The notes: generated from the sequence alone by a model not told the origin. Positions 53,559 to 63,833 are shown, numbered from the stretch's first letter. The stretch: DNA of 64,000 nt from Cohaesibacter marisflavi (GCF_900115225.1 NZ_FOVR01000004.1:372001-436000); one strand, 5' to 3'. Translations and numbers: made by a program.

Positions 53559-55028
53559 TCAACTGATTGTCGTCTTGATGAGCTTGCCGTCACGTTGGAT
53601 CTCAAGCCGCCAGAGGCGGAATTCCTGATTGGAAAGCGTTTCCAGATCCTTGGTGTTGCGGACGACCTGCCCGTTGACCTTACGAATAACGTCCCCGATC
53701 TTAAGGCCAAGACGCTCTGATGTCGTGCCATTTCTTACACCGGAAATGACTACACCTTTAAGGCCGCTGTCAACTCCCAATTCCTGAGCAACCAGGGGCG
53801 AAAGGTTAAGTACCGTAGCACCATCGAAGGGCGAATAGCCCTCAATATAGCGCTCGTCTCTGGGTGGCTTCTCTGGTGCAGCCGCAGCCTTCATCACGAT
53901 GGTGCGGGCGCCACCCTGCCGGACGACATCCAGTGACACATCAGAGCCAAGCGGCACAGTCGCAAATCGATAGCCGAAGGCATCCGGGCTATCAACAGTC
54001 TTGCCGTTGACTTTGAGAATCAGATCGCCAACTTCCAGACCGGCAGCTTCAGCCGGGCTATCCTGATAAACCTCGGTGACCAGCACCCCTTGCGGGCGAT
54101 CAAGGCCCAGACCGGACGCAATATCGGAGCTAACCAGCTGCAAGCTACCGCCGAACCAGGCTCGCTGAACTGCCTTGCCTGAAATAGCCGCATCGGCCAC
54201 CAATTTGACCATATTGGCCGGGATGGCGAAACCGATCCCATTGGACCCACCCGAGCGGGTATAGATTGAGCTGTTGATGCCTACCAACTGCCCCTGCATG
54301 TTGACCAGAGCCCCGCCGGAGTTGCCCGGATTGATGGCTGCGTCAGTCTGCACGAAATAGCTATAGTCGGAGGCACCGACCTGCGTCCGCGCAACCGCAG
54401 AGACAATGCCGCTCGTCACAGTCTGCCCCACGCCAAAGGGGTTACCGATTGCCAAGACCAGATCGCCAACTTGGGTATCATCCGAATCAGCAAATTCCAG
54501 ATGAGGCAAATCGCCTTTCAGGTCGCGGACTTTCAGAATGGCCAGATCTGTCTTCTCGTCATCCAGCACCACATCGGCTTCGAACTCGGTCCGATCGGCC
54601 AATGCTACCTTCACCTCGGTTGCCCCATCGATGACATGATGGTTGGTGACGATGACACCTGTATGATCCACAATCACGCCAGATCCGAGCGACCGTTCAA
54701 CCCGTTCGCGTGGTGCGCCGAAACCGCCCTGCCCGAAAAATCGTTCAAAGAATGGATCGTTGAAGAAGGGCGAACGGCTTCGGGTCACCACCTTGCGCGT
54801 AGCATAAACGTTGACCACAGCTGGCGCAGCCTCTTTGACCAGAGGCGAAAAGCTAAGTTGCATCTCCGCCTTGCTGGCGGGCACGCGCTCAACCACTTGC
54901 GTAACTTTGGGCGGCTCGACTTTGTTAGCTGCGTTGGACGACGGCACGAAATCACGCGCCAGATATCCCCCACCTGCCACAATGAGCAAAACGGCGACTG
55001 TTGCCATCCCTTTTCGCGAAATCATCAT
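53559..55028 (-). CDS. degP: DegP/HtrA-type periplasmic serine protease
   Basis: DegP degrades and refolds misfolded periplasmic proteins. The 489-residue product has a signal anchor from ATG 55028 (MMISRKGMATVAVLLIVAGG). The protease domain has the triad H (TNHHVIDG), D (DLAILKV) and S (DAAINPGNSGGALVN). Two PDZ domains follow (residues about 285-370 and 395-480, with DSPAEAAGLEVGDLILKVNG and GLKIGDVIRKVNG). A second ATG one codon later is equally good. It starts the run to the ATP12 gene. Confidence 0.95.
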   Translation of the reverse strand: MMISRKGMATVAVLLIVAGGGYLARDFVPSSNAANKVEPPKVTQVVERVPASKAEMQLSFSPLVKEAAPAVVNVYATRKVVTRSRSPFFNDPFFERFFGQGGFGAPRERVERSLGSGVIVDHTGVIVTNHHVIDGATEVKVALADRTEFEADVVLDDEKTDLAILKVRDLKGDLPHLEFADSDDTQVGDLVLAIGNPFGVGQTVTSGIVSAVARTQVGASDYSYFVQTDAAINPGNSGGALVNMQGQLVGINSSIYTRSGGSNGIGFAIPANMVKLVADAAISGKAVQRAWFGGSLQLVSSDIASGLGLDRPQGVLVTEVYQDSPAEAAGLEVGDLILKVNGKTVDSPDAFGYRFATVPLGSDVSLDVVRQGGARTIVMKAAAAPEKPPRDERYIEGYSPFDGATVLNLSPLVAQELGVDSGLKGVVISGVRNGTTSERLGLKIGDVIRKVNGQVVRNTKDLETLSNQEFRLWRLEIQRDGKLIKTTIS

Positions 55029-55241
55029 AAAACCTCGTTTTTTTATAAGGAAAAGGTCCTTCAGAGCACCGAAGGAAAAATCTCTACCCGAAAAGATAGG
55101 AATATGAGCAGGCAGAATTAAGATCTGATTGCGCCCATTTTCAACCATTGCCAAGATTTAATCAAATAGGGTGCTAAACGCTGTCGACCGCCTAAGCTTG
55201 TAGACGAGAGACTTAAAGATAGCGAAGTACGCCAGGCCACA

Positions 55242-55266
55242 AAAGGGCAGCACGAAGCCGCCCTTT
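55242..55266 (-). terminator. Intrinsic terminator after the 166-codon membrane protein gene
   Basis: The stem AAAGGGC / GCCCTTT has an inner GC/GC pair and a T4 run on the minus strand. It lies in a 301-bp gap between the membrane protein gene and degP (55029-55329), which should also hold the degP promoter. Confidence 0.75.
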
Positions 55267-55329
55267 CAAAGCGCGAGGGACTGCGACAGGCTTTAACGAC
55301 ATCTTAAACATCCGAACAGAGACCAGCCC

Positions 55330-55830
55330 TCACCATCTGAAACGCAAAATTTGCTTCTTCCCGCCGATCAGAAATAAGCCAAACCCGATTTTTAAAAGGC
55401 AGATGAACAAACTGCTCGCCAAAGCCATATTTGCATCGCGCCACAAGTAAGGCACACCACGCAAACTCAACGCAACAATAGAGCTGATTAAGTCCAACAG
55501 ACCGATGGCAGCGAAGCTAATGCCGGTCATCAAAAGGGCAATAACAAACAACTTCCTTAAAGCGATCGATGGACTTTCCTTTTCGTCTGAAACCTTGCCC
55601 GGTATCAGCAGGTTTGCGCATTTACAAGGAAAAATTAAAAAAAGAATTCCAATGATCAAGCTAAGACCGGATAGAACAATAGCAAGGCCTAATGTCGGCA
55701 AGCTAGCAAAATCATTTAAGCTAGTGCGAACCAGAAGCAGAAAAAAGGAACCATGCTCTAAATAGAAGAAAATGAGAAATGAGATACCAGAGAGCCTAAT
55801 AAAAAAAGCTGAAAGTTGTAAATAGGACAT
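55330..55830 (-). CDS. Unrecognised four-helix membrane protein
   Basis: I do not recognise this gene. The 166-residue product has four hydrophobic stretches: about residues 12-34, 45-68, 92-125 and 133-155. There is a short polar loop (SDEKESPSIALRKLF) near the middle and a basic C-terminus (GGKKQILRFRW). It is A/T-richer than the ribosomal genes upstream. It is flanked by terminators on both sides, so it has its own promoter just before 55830. It sits between the alpha ribosomal operon and degP, a place where conserved genes would be expected, so it may be lineage-specific. Confidence 0.65.
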   Translation of the reverse strand: MSYLQLSAFFIRLSGISFLIFFYLEHGSFFLLLVRTSLNDFASLPTLGLAIVLSGLSLIIGILFLIFPCKCANLLIPGKVSDEKESPSIALRKLFVIALLMTGISFAAIGLLDLISSIVALSLRGVPYLWRDANMALASSLFICLLKIGFGLFLIGGKKQILRFRW

Positions 55831-55840
55831 CTAATCTACC

Positions 55841-55874
55841 AAACAAAAAAAGGGGTAGTCTTGAGACTACCCCT
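55841..55874 (-). terminator. Intrinsic terminator of the ribosomal operon, after rplQ
   Basis: The stem AGGGGTAGTCT / AGACTACCCCT is followed on the minus strand by a seven-T run (AAAAAAA at 55845-55851 on plus). Confidence 0.92.
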
Positions 55875-55900
55875 TTAAATGTTATTGTTCAACGCAATGC

Positions 55901-56320
55901 TTACGCTGCGTCTTCCACATCAGCTTCAGCGGTAGGACCGGAGTCCGTGCCGCGTGCTTCCGGATCACGGTCAACCAGCTCGATGACAGCCATCGGAGCG
56001 TTGTCGCCATAACGGAAACCGGCTTTGAGTACGCGGGTGTAACCACCTTTGCGTTCTTCGTAGCGTGGGCCAAGCGTTTCAAACAGCTTTGCAACCATAT
56101 CTTTGTCGCGAATCTGAGAGATAGCCTGACGACGTGCATGAAGATCGCCACGTTTAGCCAGAGTGATGAGTTTGTCTGCAATCGGCTTCAGTTCTTTAGC
56201 CTTAGGCAGAGTGGTAACAATTTGCTCATGTTTGATCAAAGCTGCTGCCATGTTGGCGAACATTGCTTTGCGATGAGAAGCGGTGCGATTGAGCTTGCGA
56301 CCTGATTTGCCGTGGCGCAT
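55901..56320 (-). CDS. rplQ: 50S ribosomal protein L17
   Basis: L17 sits near the exit tunnel of the 50S subunit. The 139-residue protein begins [20 protein letters not shown], the family's hallmark, has the usual [20 protein letters not shown] core, and carries an acidic C-terminal tail ([12 protein letters not shown]) often seen in alphaproteobacteria. It is the last gene of the alpha operon, followed by a strong terminator. Confidence 0.97.
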   Translation of the reverse strand: MRHGKSGRKLNRTASHRKAMFANMAAALIKHEQIVTTLPKAKELKPIADKLITLAKRGDLHARRQAISQIRDKDMVAKLFETLGPRYEERKGGYTRVLKAGFRYGDNAPMAVIELVDRDPEARGTDSGPTAEADVEDAA

Positions 56321-56364
56321 TGCCCTCTCCTTTACTCTATCCGACGGTTACAAACCGCTGGTGA

Positions 56365-57381
56365 TTAATACTGATCTTCGTAGCGCTTTGCGAGATCGTC
56401 GATATTTTCAGGCGGCCAAGCCTGAACTTCCATGCCAAGATGCAGACCCATCTGAGCAAGGACTTCCTTGATCTCGTTAAGCGACTTGCGCCCAAAGTTC
56501 GGAGTGCGAAGCATTTCCGCTTCCGTCTTCTGGATAAGATCGCCGATGTAAACAATGTTGTCGTTTTTCAGGCAGTTTGCAGAACGGACAGACAGTTCCA
56601 ACTCGTCCACTTTCTTGAGAAGTGCCGGGTTGAAAGCCAACTCCTGAGTCTGTTCCTGAACAACTTCCTTCTCTGGCTCTTCGAAATTGACGAAGATAGA
56701 CAGCTGGTCCTGCAGAATGCGTGCAGCATAAGCCACAGCATCTTCAGGTTTGACCGAGCCATCGGTTTCAATCGTCATCGTCAACTTGTCAAAGTCGAGG
56801 TCCTGCCCCTGACGGGTATTCTCGACATTGTAAGCAACGCGTTTAACCGGAGAATAGAGGCTGTCGACCGGAATAAGACCGATAGGAGCATCATCTGGGC
56901 GGTTCTGAGTCGCAGTCACATAGCCCTTACCGCTATCAACGGTAAATTCCATGCGCAATTCTGCACCCACGTCAAGCGTGCAAAGTGGCAGCTCAGGGTT
57001 CAGAATTTCGACGTCCCCGACAACCTGAATGTCGCCAGCCCGAACAACACCTGGACCTTCTTTACGAAGCACCATGCGTTTCGGACCTTCCCCTTCCATG
57101 CGCAAAGAGATCTCTTTAACGTTCAGGATCAGATCCGTCACATCTTCGCGAACACCTGCAATAGAAGAGAATTCATGCAACACACCATCAATCTGGATGG
57201 AGGTTACCGCTGCACCCTGCAAGGATGAAAGCAGAACACGACGCAGGGCATTGCCCAAAGTCATGCCAAAGCCACGTTCCAGAGGCTCGGCAACCACTTT
57301 GGCGACACGCAATTCGTCGTCACCAGGGGTGATTTCGAGTTTGGTTGGCTTGATGAGTTCCTGCCAGTTTTTCTGAATCAC
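56365..57381 (-). CDS. rpoA: RNA polymerase subunit alpha
   Basis: The 338-residue alpha subunit nucleates core assembly through its N-terminal domain (residues about 20-235, [24 protein letters not shown]). Through the C-terminal domain (about 250-320, [25 protein letters not shown] and [18 protein letters not shown]) it contacts UP elements and activators. The length and both domains are normal. It lies between rpsK and rplQ as in the alpha operon. Confidence 0.98.
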   Translation of the reverse strand: MIQKNWQELIKPTKLEITPGDDELRVAKVVAEPLERGFGMTLGNALRRVLLSSLQGAAVTSIQIDGVLHEFSSIAGVREDVTDLILNVKEISLRMEGEGPKRMVLRKEGPGVVRAGDIQVVGDVEILNPELPLCTLDVGAELRMEFTVDSGKGYVTATQNRPDDAPIGLIPVDSLYSPVKRVAYNVENTRQGQDLDFDKLTMTIETDGSVKPEDAVAYAARILQDQLSIFVNFEEPEKEVVQEQTQELAFNPALLKKVDELELSVRSANCLKNDNIVYIGDLIQKTEAEMLRTPNFGRKSLNEIKEVLAQMGLHLGMEVQAWPPENIDDLAKRYEDQY

Positions 57382-57456
57382 GTCTCAACCCTTTCTTGTT
57401 TCGGGGCGACACCCCGCAAAATCCTGCATTGGACTTGCAGGGAACCTGAATTACAA

Positions 57457-57846
57457 TTAGACGCGACGACGCTTGCGCGGACGACAACCATTGTGCGGGA
57501 TTGGGGACACGTCACGGATGGACGTAATAGTAAAGCCCGCTGCCTGCAAAGCACGAAGTGCAGATTCACGCCCTGAACCAGGACCGCGAACTTCAACTTC
57601 GAGAGTTTTCATGCCATGTTCGGCAGCTTTTTTACCTGCATCTTCACCAGCCATCTGAGCGGCAAACGGGGTGGACTTACGAGAGCCCTTGAACCCCATA
57701 GCACCAGCTGAAGACCAGGAGATAGTATTCCCCTGAGCGTCAGAGATGGTGATCATGGTGTTGTTGAAGGTTGAATTCACATGCGCTACGCCAGACGTAA
57801 TATTTTTACGTTCGCGACGCTTAACGCGCGAGGCATCTTTAGCCAT
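57457..57846 (-). CDS. rpsK: 30S ribosomal protein S11
   Basis: S11 lines the mRNA exit platform of the 30S subunit. The 129-residue product has [39 protein letters not shown] and the C-terminal [18 protein letters not shown]. It lies 54 bp after rpsM and 75 bp before rpoA. Confidence 0.98.
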   Translation of the reverse strand: MAKDASRVKRRERKNITSGVAHVNSTFNNTMITISDAQGNTISWSSAGAMGFKGSRKSTPFAAQMAGEDAGKKAAEHGMKTLEVEVRGPGSGRESALRALQAAGFTITSIRDVSPIPHNGCRPRKRRRV

Positions 57847-57900
57847 ATTTTACCTCGATCTCTACACCGCCGTGATACCAGCGGCTCCACCGGACGTGGA

Positions 57901-58269
57901 TTATTTCTTTTTACCAGCGATCGCTTTTGCAGGACCCTTGCGGGTACGAGCGTTGGTGTGTGTGCGCTGACCGCGAACAGGCAGGCCACGACGGTGGCGC
58001 AGGCCACGGTAGCAAGCCAGATCCATGAGGCGCTTGATGTTCATCGATGTCTGACGACGCAGATCACCTTCCACAGTGTAACCGGCATCGATCACTTCGC
58101 GGATTTTCAAGACTTCAGCATCAGACAGTTCGTTGACACGACGCTCAGGAGCAATGTTGACTTGTTCAACAATTTCCTTGGCGAACTTCGGGCCAATGCC
58201 ATGGATATATTGAAGCGCGATGATGACGCGCTTGTTCGTCGGTATATTGACGCCAGCAATACGGGCCAC
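57901..58269 (-). CDS. rpsM: 30S ribosomal protein S13
   Basis: S13 bridges the 30S head to the 50S subunit. The 122-residue protein begins [26 protein letters not shown] and ends in the basic [19 protein letters not shown] tail that contacts tRNA. It opens the alpha operon here; the 420-bp gap upstream holds a promoter. Confidence 0.98.
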   Translation of the reverse strand: MARIAGVNIPTNKRVIIALQYIHGIGPKFAKEIVEQVNIAPERRVNELSDAEVLKIREVIDAGYTVEGDLRRQTSMNIKRLMDLACYRGLRHRRGLPVRGQRTHTNARTRKGPAKAIAGKKK

Positions 58270-58513
58270 GTCTAATCTCCTCGTTACAGCGGACAGTTAC
58301 CTATCTAGCTGCAGACTGTTGGACATCCCCTCCCCATCCTTAGCCCGAGGGCTTAATGGTAGGAGACAGTTTTCTTCATTTTTGGTTTGACCTCCATTTG
58401 GTCACAAGACCGGAGAGCAAACTATGTGTGCGCCTGAGAACAGAACGCAAAAATGTGCTCGAAAGCTTTGGGCCTCCGAACACTGCCACGTAACAAAACG
58501 TGATTAGCGCCGG

Positions 58514-58543
58514 TTAGTACCGGATTCACTTGAAGTAAGTCAA
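58514..58543 (-). promoter_or_regulatory. Sigma-70-like promoter of the rpsM-rpsK-rpoA-rplQ unit
   Basis: Read on minus, -35 TTGACT (58543-58538) and -10 TACTAA (58519-58514) are 18 bp apart. They lie about 245 bp upstream of the rpsM start. This gap (58270-58689) is 420 bp, far wider than others in the cluster, and I see no gene in it. Confidence 0.6.
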
Positions 58544-58644
58544 CCTCAAAACCTGCAAATGCGACAAATTAGTTGACTTTTTCAAAATTATCATCTTTGC
58601 GCACAAGCAAACGGCAAAAACACCACCCTACCCGCGCGACCAAA

Positions 58645-58678
58645 GAAAAAGACCCGACGACCATAGGATTGCCGGATC
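58645..58678 (-). terminator. Intrinsic terminator after adk
   Basis: The hairpin GATCCGGC / GTCGGGTC pairs with two GU wobbles (loop AATCCTATGGTC) and is followed on minus by a T5 run. It separates secY-adk from the rpsM unit. Confidence 0.75.
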
Positions 58679-58689
58679 TTCAGAAATTA

Positions 58690-59259
58690 TTATGACAGGG
58701 CGTTCTTGATGGAAGCCGCAACGGCTTCGATGTCCTGCATGCCATCAACAGTCTTCAGAAGACCTGTCTTGGCATAATAGTCGATCAGGGGAGCTGTCTG
58801 CTCACGATAGACAGCCAGACGCTTTTTCAGCGATTCAGCATTGTCATCGGCACGAGCACCGCCCACGGTCTCGGACGCACGCTTTTCGATGCGAGACAGA
58901 AGGATGCCTTCGTCCACGCTAATCTCAACCACAGCATCCAGCTTGAGATCTTTTTCTTCAAGCAACTTGTCCAGAGCTTCAGCCTGAGCGATCGTACGCG
59001 GGAAGCCATCGAGAATGAACCCATTGGCACAATCCGCTTCATCGATACGATCGGAGATGATCGAGCAGACCACTTCATCTGAAACCAGTTCGCCACGTTC
59101 CAGGATCTGTTCCACTTGCAGGCCTACTGGCGTCTTGGCAGCAACAGCTGCGCGTAACATTTCACCGGTAGATAGCTGGCAAATACTAAAGTCATTCACC
59201 AGTCGTTCAGCCTGCGTACCCTTACCCGCACCCGGTGGTCCCAGCAGAATCAATCTCAT
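58690..59259 (-). CDS. adk: Adenylate kinase
   Basis: Adk interconverts ATP, ADP and AMP. The 189-residue product has the P-loop [14 protein letters not shown] at residue 7, [22 protein letters not shown] and the short LID ([12 protein letters not shown]) without the zinc-finger insert. It is the short-LID type, which is usual in alphaproteobacteria. It overlaps secY by 4 bp (ATGA). Confidence 0.97.
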   Translation of the reverse strand: MRLILLGPPGAGKGTQAERLVNDFSICQLSTGEMLRAAVAAKTPVGLQVEQILERGELVSDEVVCSIISDRIDEADCANGFILDGFPRTIAQAEALDKLLEEKDLKLDAVVEISVDEGILLSRIEKRASETVGGARADDNAESLKKRLAVYREQTAPLIDYYAKTGLLKTVDGMQDIEAVAASIKNALS

Positions 59260-60593
59260 CGACGTTTTCCTCTTAGCTTCGATTTCTTGACCAGCCCTTC
59301 ATATTGTTGGGCCAGCAAATGTCCCTGGATCTGAGAAACCGTATCCATGGTTACGCTGACCACAATCAACAGGGACGTGCCCCCGAAGTAGAATGGAACG
59401 CCAGTTGCGGAGATAAGAAACTCGGGCAATAGACAAACGAGAACCAGATAGATCGCACCGATCACAGAAATTCGGGTGAGGATCTTGTCAATATACTCTG
59501 CAGTCCGCTGCCCGGGACGAATGCCCGGAATAAAGCCGCCATGCTTCTTCAGATTATCCGCGGTATCTTGCGGATTGAACACAATCGCTGTGTAGAAGAA
59601 AACGAAGAATACAATCAAGGCAGCATAAAGCAGCATATACAGAGGTTGACCATGCCCCAGCAGCGCAGTCACCGTGTTGAGCCAGTCAGGCCCGGAACCG
59701 TCGCGGGAAATGAAGTTCACCACGGTGGTTGGCAACAGCAGCAGAGAAGAGGCAAAGATCGGCGGAATAACGCCGGACGTGTTCAGCTTCAGTGGCAGAT
59801 GCGAGCTATCGCCCTGGAACATTTTGTTGCCGACCTGGCGCTTCGGATACTGAATGATCAGACGACGCTGAGCACGTTCCATGAAGACGATGAAAGCAAT
59901 AACGAGAGCAGCAACAACAACAACACCCAGAATAACTGCGGTGGAGAGCGTGCCCTGACGACCCAGCTCAAGGGTATGCGCGACAGCCGTAGGCAGGTTG
60001 GCCACAATACCCGAGAAGATGATCAGGGAGATACCGTTGCCGATACCGCGTGCCGTGATCTGTTCGCCCAGCCACATCATGAACATTGTGCCGCCGACAA
60101 GCGTCAGCACAGTGGAGAAGCGGAAGAACAGTCCCGGATCCAATACGATACTACTGGACCCTTCAAGCCCGACCGAGATGCCGTATGCCTGCAGCGTGGC
60201 AAGAATGACGGTACCGTAGCGGGTATATTGGTTGATGGTCTTTTGACCGCGTGCCCCATCCTTTTTCAGCTGTTCCAGAGTCGGAGACACCGTGGTCATC
60301 AACTGAATGATAATGGAGGCGGAAATGTAAGGCATGATCCCGAGCGCAAAGATGGCCATACGACCAACAGCGCCACCTGAGAACATGTTGAACAGGCCAA
60401 GAATGCCGTTCTGATGACTATTGAAGGCATTAGCCAGGGCTTCAGGGTTGATCCCTGGAAGCGGAATATAAGTACCAAGGCGATAAACCAACAAAGCACC
60501 CAGCGTAAACCAGATGCGTTTTTTCAGTTCGTCTGCCTTTGCAAAGGCGCCAAAATTAATATTGGCGGCGAGTTGTTCTGCTGCCGAAGCCAT
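59256..60593 (-). CDS. secY: Preprotein translocase subunit SecY
   Basis: SecY forms the protein-conducting pore. The 445-residue product has ten hydrophobic helices, with the TM2a plug region near [22 protein letters not shown], and the C-terminal [22 protein letters not shown]. It lies between rplO and adk, the usual place, but with a wide 143-bp gap upstream that contains two hairpins. Confidence 0.97.
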   Translation of the reverse strand: MASAAEQLAANINFGAFAKADELKKRIWFTLGALLVYRLGTYIPLPGINPEALANAFNSHQNGILGLFNMFSGGAVGRMAIFALGIMPYISASIIIQLMTTVSPTLEQLKKDGARGQKTINQYTRYGTVILATLQAYGISVGLEGSSSIVLDPGLFFRFSTVLTLVGGTMFMMWLGEQITARGIGNGISLIIFSGIVANLPTAVAHTLELGRQGTLSTAVILGVVVVAALVIAFIVFMERAQRRLIIQYPKRQVGNKMFQGDSSHLPLKLNTSGVIPPIFASSLLLLPTTVVNFISRDGSGPDWLNTVTALLGHGQPLYMLLYAALIVFFVFFYTAIVFNPQDTADNLKKHGGFIPGIRPGQRTAEYIDKILTRISVIGAIYLVLVCLLPEFLISATGVPFYFGGTSLLIVVSVTMDTVSQIQGHLLAQQYEGLVKKSKLRGKRR

Positions 60594-60669
60594 TCTCTAC
60601 TCCGCTTGAAGCGCTCTCTTAAACTCAAAATTGTCAGATCAAATATAAGGGCGCCAAAACAAATGTATA

Positions 60670-60702
60670 GGGTGTGACGGGAATCACTTCCCATCACTAC
60701 CC
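60670..60702 (-). promoter_or_regulatory. Hairpin in the rplO-secY gap
   Basis: Imperfect stem GGG-GTGA-GGGAA / TTCCC-TCAC-CCC with loop TCAC and three small bulges. It lies in the leader of secY; a regulatory or processing role is possible. Confidence 0.45.
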
Positions 60703-60712
60703 TTAAAGCAAA

Positions 60713-60737
60713 AGAAGGCTCAAATGAGCCCCCTTCT
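60713..60737 (-). terminator. Terminator-like hairpin at the rplO stop
   Basis: The stem AGAAGG-CTCA / TGAG-CCCCCTTCT (bulged) overlaps the last codons of rplO and is followed on minus by TTTT. It could attenuate transcription into secY. Confidence 0.5.
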
Positions 60738-61204
60738 TATTCTTCTGCACCGATGATCTTTACAGACCCACCGGCTTTTTCCACTGCTGCAATGGCTGCT
60801 TTGGAAGCGCCTTCGATTTCGAAGGAAACTTTCGCAGTCAGTTCACCATCACTAAGCAAGCGAACACCGTCACGAACACGACGCACAACACCAGCTTCCT
60901 TGAGGGTGGCTACAGTAACCGGAGCCGAAGCGTCCAGTTTGCCAGCATCAATTGCCTGCTGAATACGTCCAACGGAAACGGTATTGAAGTCTTTTGCAAA
61001 GATGTTGTTAAAGCCGCGCTTTGGAAGACGACGATGCAATGGCATCTGACCACCTTCAAAGCCCTTGATAGCAACACCCGAGCGAGACTTCTGACCTTTG
61101 ACACCACGTCCGCCGGTTTTACCCAGACCGGACCCGATGCCGCGACCAACGCGCTTGCGGGAATGCGTAGCGCCGTCGTTATCGCGAATTTCGTTGAGCT
61201 TCAT
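60737..61204 (-). CDS. rplO: 50S ribosomal protein L15
   Basis: The 155-residue L15 has the expected start [41 protein letters not shown]-type basic, Gly-rich arm and the [18 protein letters not shown] block. It follows rpmD by 16 bp and is the last ribosomal gene before secY. Confidence 0.97.
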   Translation of the reverse strand: MKLNEIRDNDGATHSRKRVGRGIGSGLGKTGGRGVKGQKSRSGVAIKGFEGGQMPLHRRLPKRGFNNIFAKDFNTVSVGRIQQAIDAGKLDASAPVTVATLKEAGVVRRVRDGVRLLSDGELTAKVSFEIEGASKAAIAAVEKAGGSVKIIGAEE

Positions 61205-61220
61205 AATACTCTCCCGCCTC

Positions 61221-61418
61221 TTAGTCCTGGTCCACTACGCGGACAAGGTGAGAGACTTTAGCGATCATGCCGCGAACTTCAGGCGAGTCCTGAAGAGTAC
61301 GACGACGATGCAATTTGTTAAGACCAAGACCGATCAGCGTAGCGCGCTGATCTTTTGGCCGACGCAGAGGACTGCCGATCTGTTCTACAGTAACGGTGCC
61401 CTGTTCCTTAGTTGCCAT
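61221..61418 (-). CDS. rpmD: 50S ribosomal protein L30
   Basis: The 65-residue L30 has [25 protein letters not shown] followed by [16 protein letters not shown] and the VSHLVRVV strand. It lies between rpsE and rplO, its normal position. Confidence 0.96.
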   Translation of the reverse strand: MATKEQGTVTVEQIGSPLRRPKDQRATLIGLGLNKLHRRRTLQDSPEVRGMIAKVSHLVRVVDQD

Positions 61419-61464
61419 GTCCGGCTCCTCTTTTATCTAGAGATGAAAGGTTCACTCATCCAGC

Positions 61465-62022
61465 TTAGCTGTCAGAGCGCCCCCCATCAGAGACACGACG
61501 ACGAGCCTGGAGCGTGGAAACCTTCAGACCGCGGCGAGCAGCAACGCCACGAGGGCTGTCTTCTGCTTTCAGTGCGTCAAAGGTTGCACGAACCATGTTG
61601 TACGGGTTGGAAGTACCAACAGACTTGGCAACCACATCCTGCACGCCCAGTGTTTCAAACACAGCACGCATCGGACCACCCGCGATGATACCAGTACCAG
61701 CAGGAGCAGCACGCAGCGTGACTTTACCGGCGCCGTGGCGACCATAAACGTCATGATGCAGGGTGCGACCCTCGCGGAGTGGTACACGGATCATATTCCG
61801 TTTGGCTGCGTCAGATGCCTTGCGAATGGCCTCTGGCACTTCGCGTGCCTTGCCGTGACCAAAGCCAACACGGCCCTTCTGGTCACCAATAACGACTAGC
61901 GCAGCGAAACCGAACCGGCGGCCACCCTTAACCACTTTAGCAACGCGGTTGATGTGGACGAGGCGGTCGACGAATTCGCTTTCGCGCTCTTCACGATCGT
62001 TACGATCAGGTTTCTTGTTCAT
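61465..62022 (-). CDS. rpsE: 30S ribosomal protein S5
   Basis: S5 affects decoding accuracy. The 185-residue product has [22 protein letters not shown] (double-stranded RNA-binding domain), [19 protein letters not shown] and the C-terminal [22 protein letters not shown] domain. It keeps the usual residues at the spectinomycin-site loop (VVKGGRRF). Confidence 0.97.
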   Translation of the reverse strand: MNKKPDRNDREERESEFVDRLVHINRVAKVVKGGRRFGFAALVVIGDQKGRVGFGHGKAREVPEAIRKASDAAKRNMIRVPLREGRTLHHDVYGRHGAGKVTLRAAPAGTGIIAGGPMRAVFETLGVQDVVAKSVGTSNPYNMVRATFDALKAEDSPRGVAARRGLKVSTLQARRRVSDGGRSDS

Positions 62023-62063
62023 GAGCTTTCTTCTCTCGTCTGAGCAATCGGTAGCCCGACGCG

Positions 62064-62426
62064 TTAGAAATTCAATCCGCCTTCGCGCGCAGCGTCTGCG
62101 AGCGATTTGATACGTCCGTGATAGATATAACCACCACGATCAAAGACCACGTCCTTCAGGCCGGCTGCAACTGCTCGCTCAGCGATCAGTTTGCCAACTT
62201 CAGAAGCGGCGGCTGTGTCCGCGCCGGTTTTCAGCTTTTCACGAAGATCTTTTTCGATAGAAGAAGCTGCTACGAGTGTAACACCTTGTTCATCGTCAAT
62301 GATCTGAGCGTAAATATGCTTGGAAGACCGGTTAACACTTAAACGCGGACGGCCGTTGGCAGTCTTTTTCAGGGCGCGACGTACACGTGCACGACGACGC
62401 TCAAACTGAGATAGTGCCTTCGCCAT
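62064..62426 (-). CDS. rplR: 50S ribosomal protein L18
   Basis: L18 binds 5S rRNA. The 120-residue product has an Arg/Lys-rich N-terminus ([22 protein letters not shown]), [21 protein letters not shown], and ends in [26 protein letters not shown]. It lies 12 bp after rplF. Confidence 0.97.
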   Translation of the reverse strand: MAKALSQFERRRARVRRALKKTANGRPRLSVNRSSKHIYAQIIDDEQGVTLVAASSIEKDLREKLKTGADTAAASEVGKLIAERAVAAGLKDVVFDRGGYIYHGRIKSLADAAREGGLNF

Positions 62427-62438
62427 AATAAGTTTCCG

Positions 62439-62972
62439 TTACTTCTTCTTACCTTCCTTGCGGAAGATAAATTCATCACTATATTTCACGCCTTTGCCTT
62501 TGTAAGGCTCAGGACTACGATATTTACGGATCTCTGCAGCAACCTGACCAACGGCCTGTTTGTCGATGCCGGTCACGACGATCTCGGTTGGCTTAGGACA
62601 AGCAACCGTGATCCCTTCGGGAACTTCATAGACAACATCATGAGAGAAACCAAGTGCGAGCTGAAGGTCTTTGCCCTTCATCTGCGCGCGGTAACCCACA
62701 CCGTTAATATCAAGTTTCTTTTCGAAACCTGCAGAAACACCATTCAGGATGTTGAGAATCTGGGTGCGGGACATGCCCCAAAGAGACCGCGCAGTCTTGG
62801 ACTTGTTGCGTGGCTCTACCAGAATACCATCATCCGTCATTTTGGCATCGACGTCTTCGTTGAGTACGAAAGAGAGTTCACCCTTCGGACCCTTCGCTTT
62901 GACGGTCTTGCCATCAATTGTCGCAGTAACACCGCTAGGGACTGCAACAGGCTTTTTGCCAATACGTGACAT
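62439..62972 (-). CDS. rplF: 50S ribosomal protein L6
   Basis: L6 sits at the base of the stalk near the factor-binding site. The 177-residue product begins [20 protein letters not shown], has [23 protein letters not shown], and ends in the conserved [19 protein letters not shown] block. It follows rpsH after a gap of 143 bp that holds a 12-bp hairpin. Confidence 0.97.
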   Translation of the reverse strand: MSRIGKKPVAVPSGVTATIDGKTVKAKGPKGELSFVLNEDVDAKMTDDGILVEPRNKSKTARSLWGMSRTQILNILNGVSAGFEKKLDINGVGYRAQMKGKDLQLALGFSHDVVYEVPEGITVACPKPTEIVVTGIDKQAVGQVAAEIRKYRSPEPYKGKGVKYSDEFIFRKEGKKK

Positions 62973-63056
62973 AAGACTAACCTGTCCGGATCTGAGATCA
63001 GCCTGCCCAAGGTTACCGACCTTAAAGGCACTTAAGCTGATCGCTTTAAAACCGTT

Positions 63057-63091
63057 GATCTAATTTCGACCTTTATGACCGAAATTAGATC
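63057..63091 (-). promoter_or_regulatory. Perfect 12-bp inverted repeat in the rpsH-rplF gap
   Basis: GATCTAATTTCG (63057-63068) and CGAAATTAGATC (63080-63091) form a perfect 12-bp stem with an 11-nt loop, and no T run follows on the minus strand. It is in the intercistronic mRNA between rpsH and rplF. It could be an RNA-processing site or a protein-binding hairpin; it does not look like a plain terminator. Confidence 0.7.
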
Positions 63092-63115
63092 TGAGATAAC
63101 AAGGTTCAAACCGCA

Positions 63116-63514
63116 TCAGAAGACGCGGCAGAGAACCTCACCACCCACGTTGTTCTCGCGAGCGTCATGATCGGCCATAACCCCTTTCGGAGTGGAGACG
63201 ATCGACACGCCCAGACCGTTGTGGATGATCGGAATATTCTTAACCGATGCATACACGCGACGACCAGGCTTGGACACGCGTTGGATTTCACGGATCACCG
63301 GCTCTCCATCGAAGTATTTCAGCTCGACCTCGAGTTCGGACTTGCCGCCTTCGAATTCGACGGTGGTGTAGCCGCGGATGTACCCTTCTGAAGCCAAAAC
63401 GTCAAGCACGCGCTGACGCAATTTGGATGCAGGAGTGGAAACCTTTGTTTTTTTACGCATCTGCGCATTGCGGATGCGGGTCAACATATCCCCAAGGGGA
63501 TCAGTCATTGCCAT
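63116..63514 (-). CDS. rpsH: 30S ribosomal protein S8
   Basis: S8 is a primary 16S binder and in enterobacteria represses the spc operon. The 132-residue product has [62 protein letters not shown] and the C-terminal EVLCRVF. It follows rpsN by 13 bp. Confidence 0.97.
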   Translation of the reverse strand: MAMTDPLGDMLTRIRNAQMRKKTKVSTPASKLRQRVLDVLASEGYIRGYTTVEFEGGKSELEVELKYFDGEPVIREIQRVSKPGRRVYASVKNIPIIHNGLGVSIVSTPKGVMADHDARENNVGGEVLCRVF

Positions 63515-63527
63515 GGGACCGCGCTCC

Positions 63528-63833
63528 TTACCAGCTCGACTTCACCAGGCCAGGGATTTGACCCTCGTTGCCCAGTTCGCGAAGTGAAATACGGGACATC
63601 TTCAATTTGCGATAGTAGCCGCGTGGACGGCCAGTCACTTCGCAACGATTGCGGATGCGGATGGATGCGGAGTTGCGTGGAAGCTCAGCAAGTTTCAAAC
63701 GAGCCTTGAAGCGCTCTTCAAGCGACAGGGACTCATCCTTTGCCAGGGCTTTCAGCTTTGCACGCTTAGCAGAATACTTGTCTGCCAGCCGTGCGCGAGC
63801 TTTGTTCTTTTCGACAGCGCTCTTTTTAGCCAT
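63528..63833 (-). CDS. rpsN: 30S ribosomal protein S14 (non-zinc type)
   Basis: The 101-residue S14 is the long, zinc-free form: the sequence [33 protein letters not shown] lacks the CxxC pairs of the zinc form. It begins [16 protein letters not shown]. It lies between rplE and rpsH, its normal spc position. Confidence 0.97.
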   Translation of the reverse strand: MAKKSAVEKNKARARLADKYSAKRAKLKALAKDESLSLEERFKARLKLAELPRNSASIRIRNRCEVTGRPRGYYRKLKMSRISLRELGNEGQIPGLVKSSW

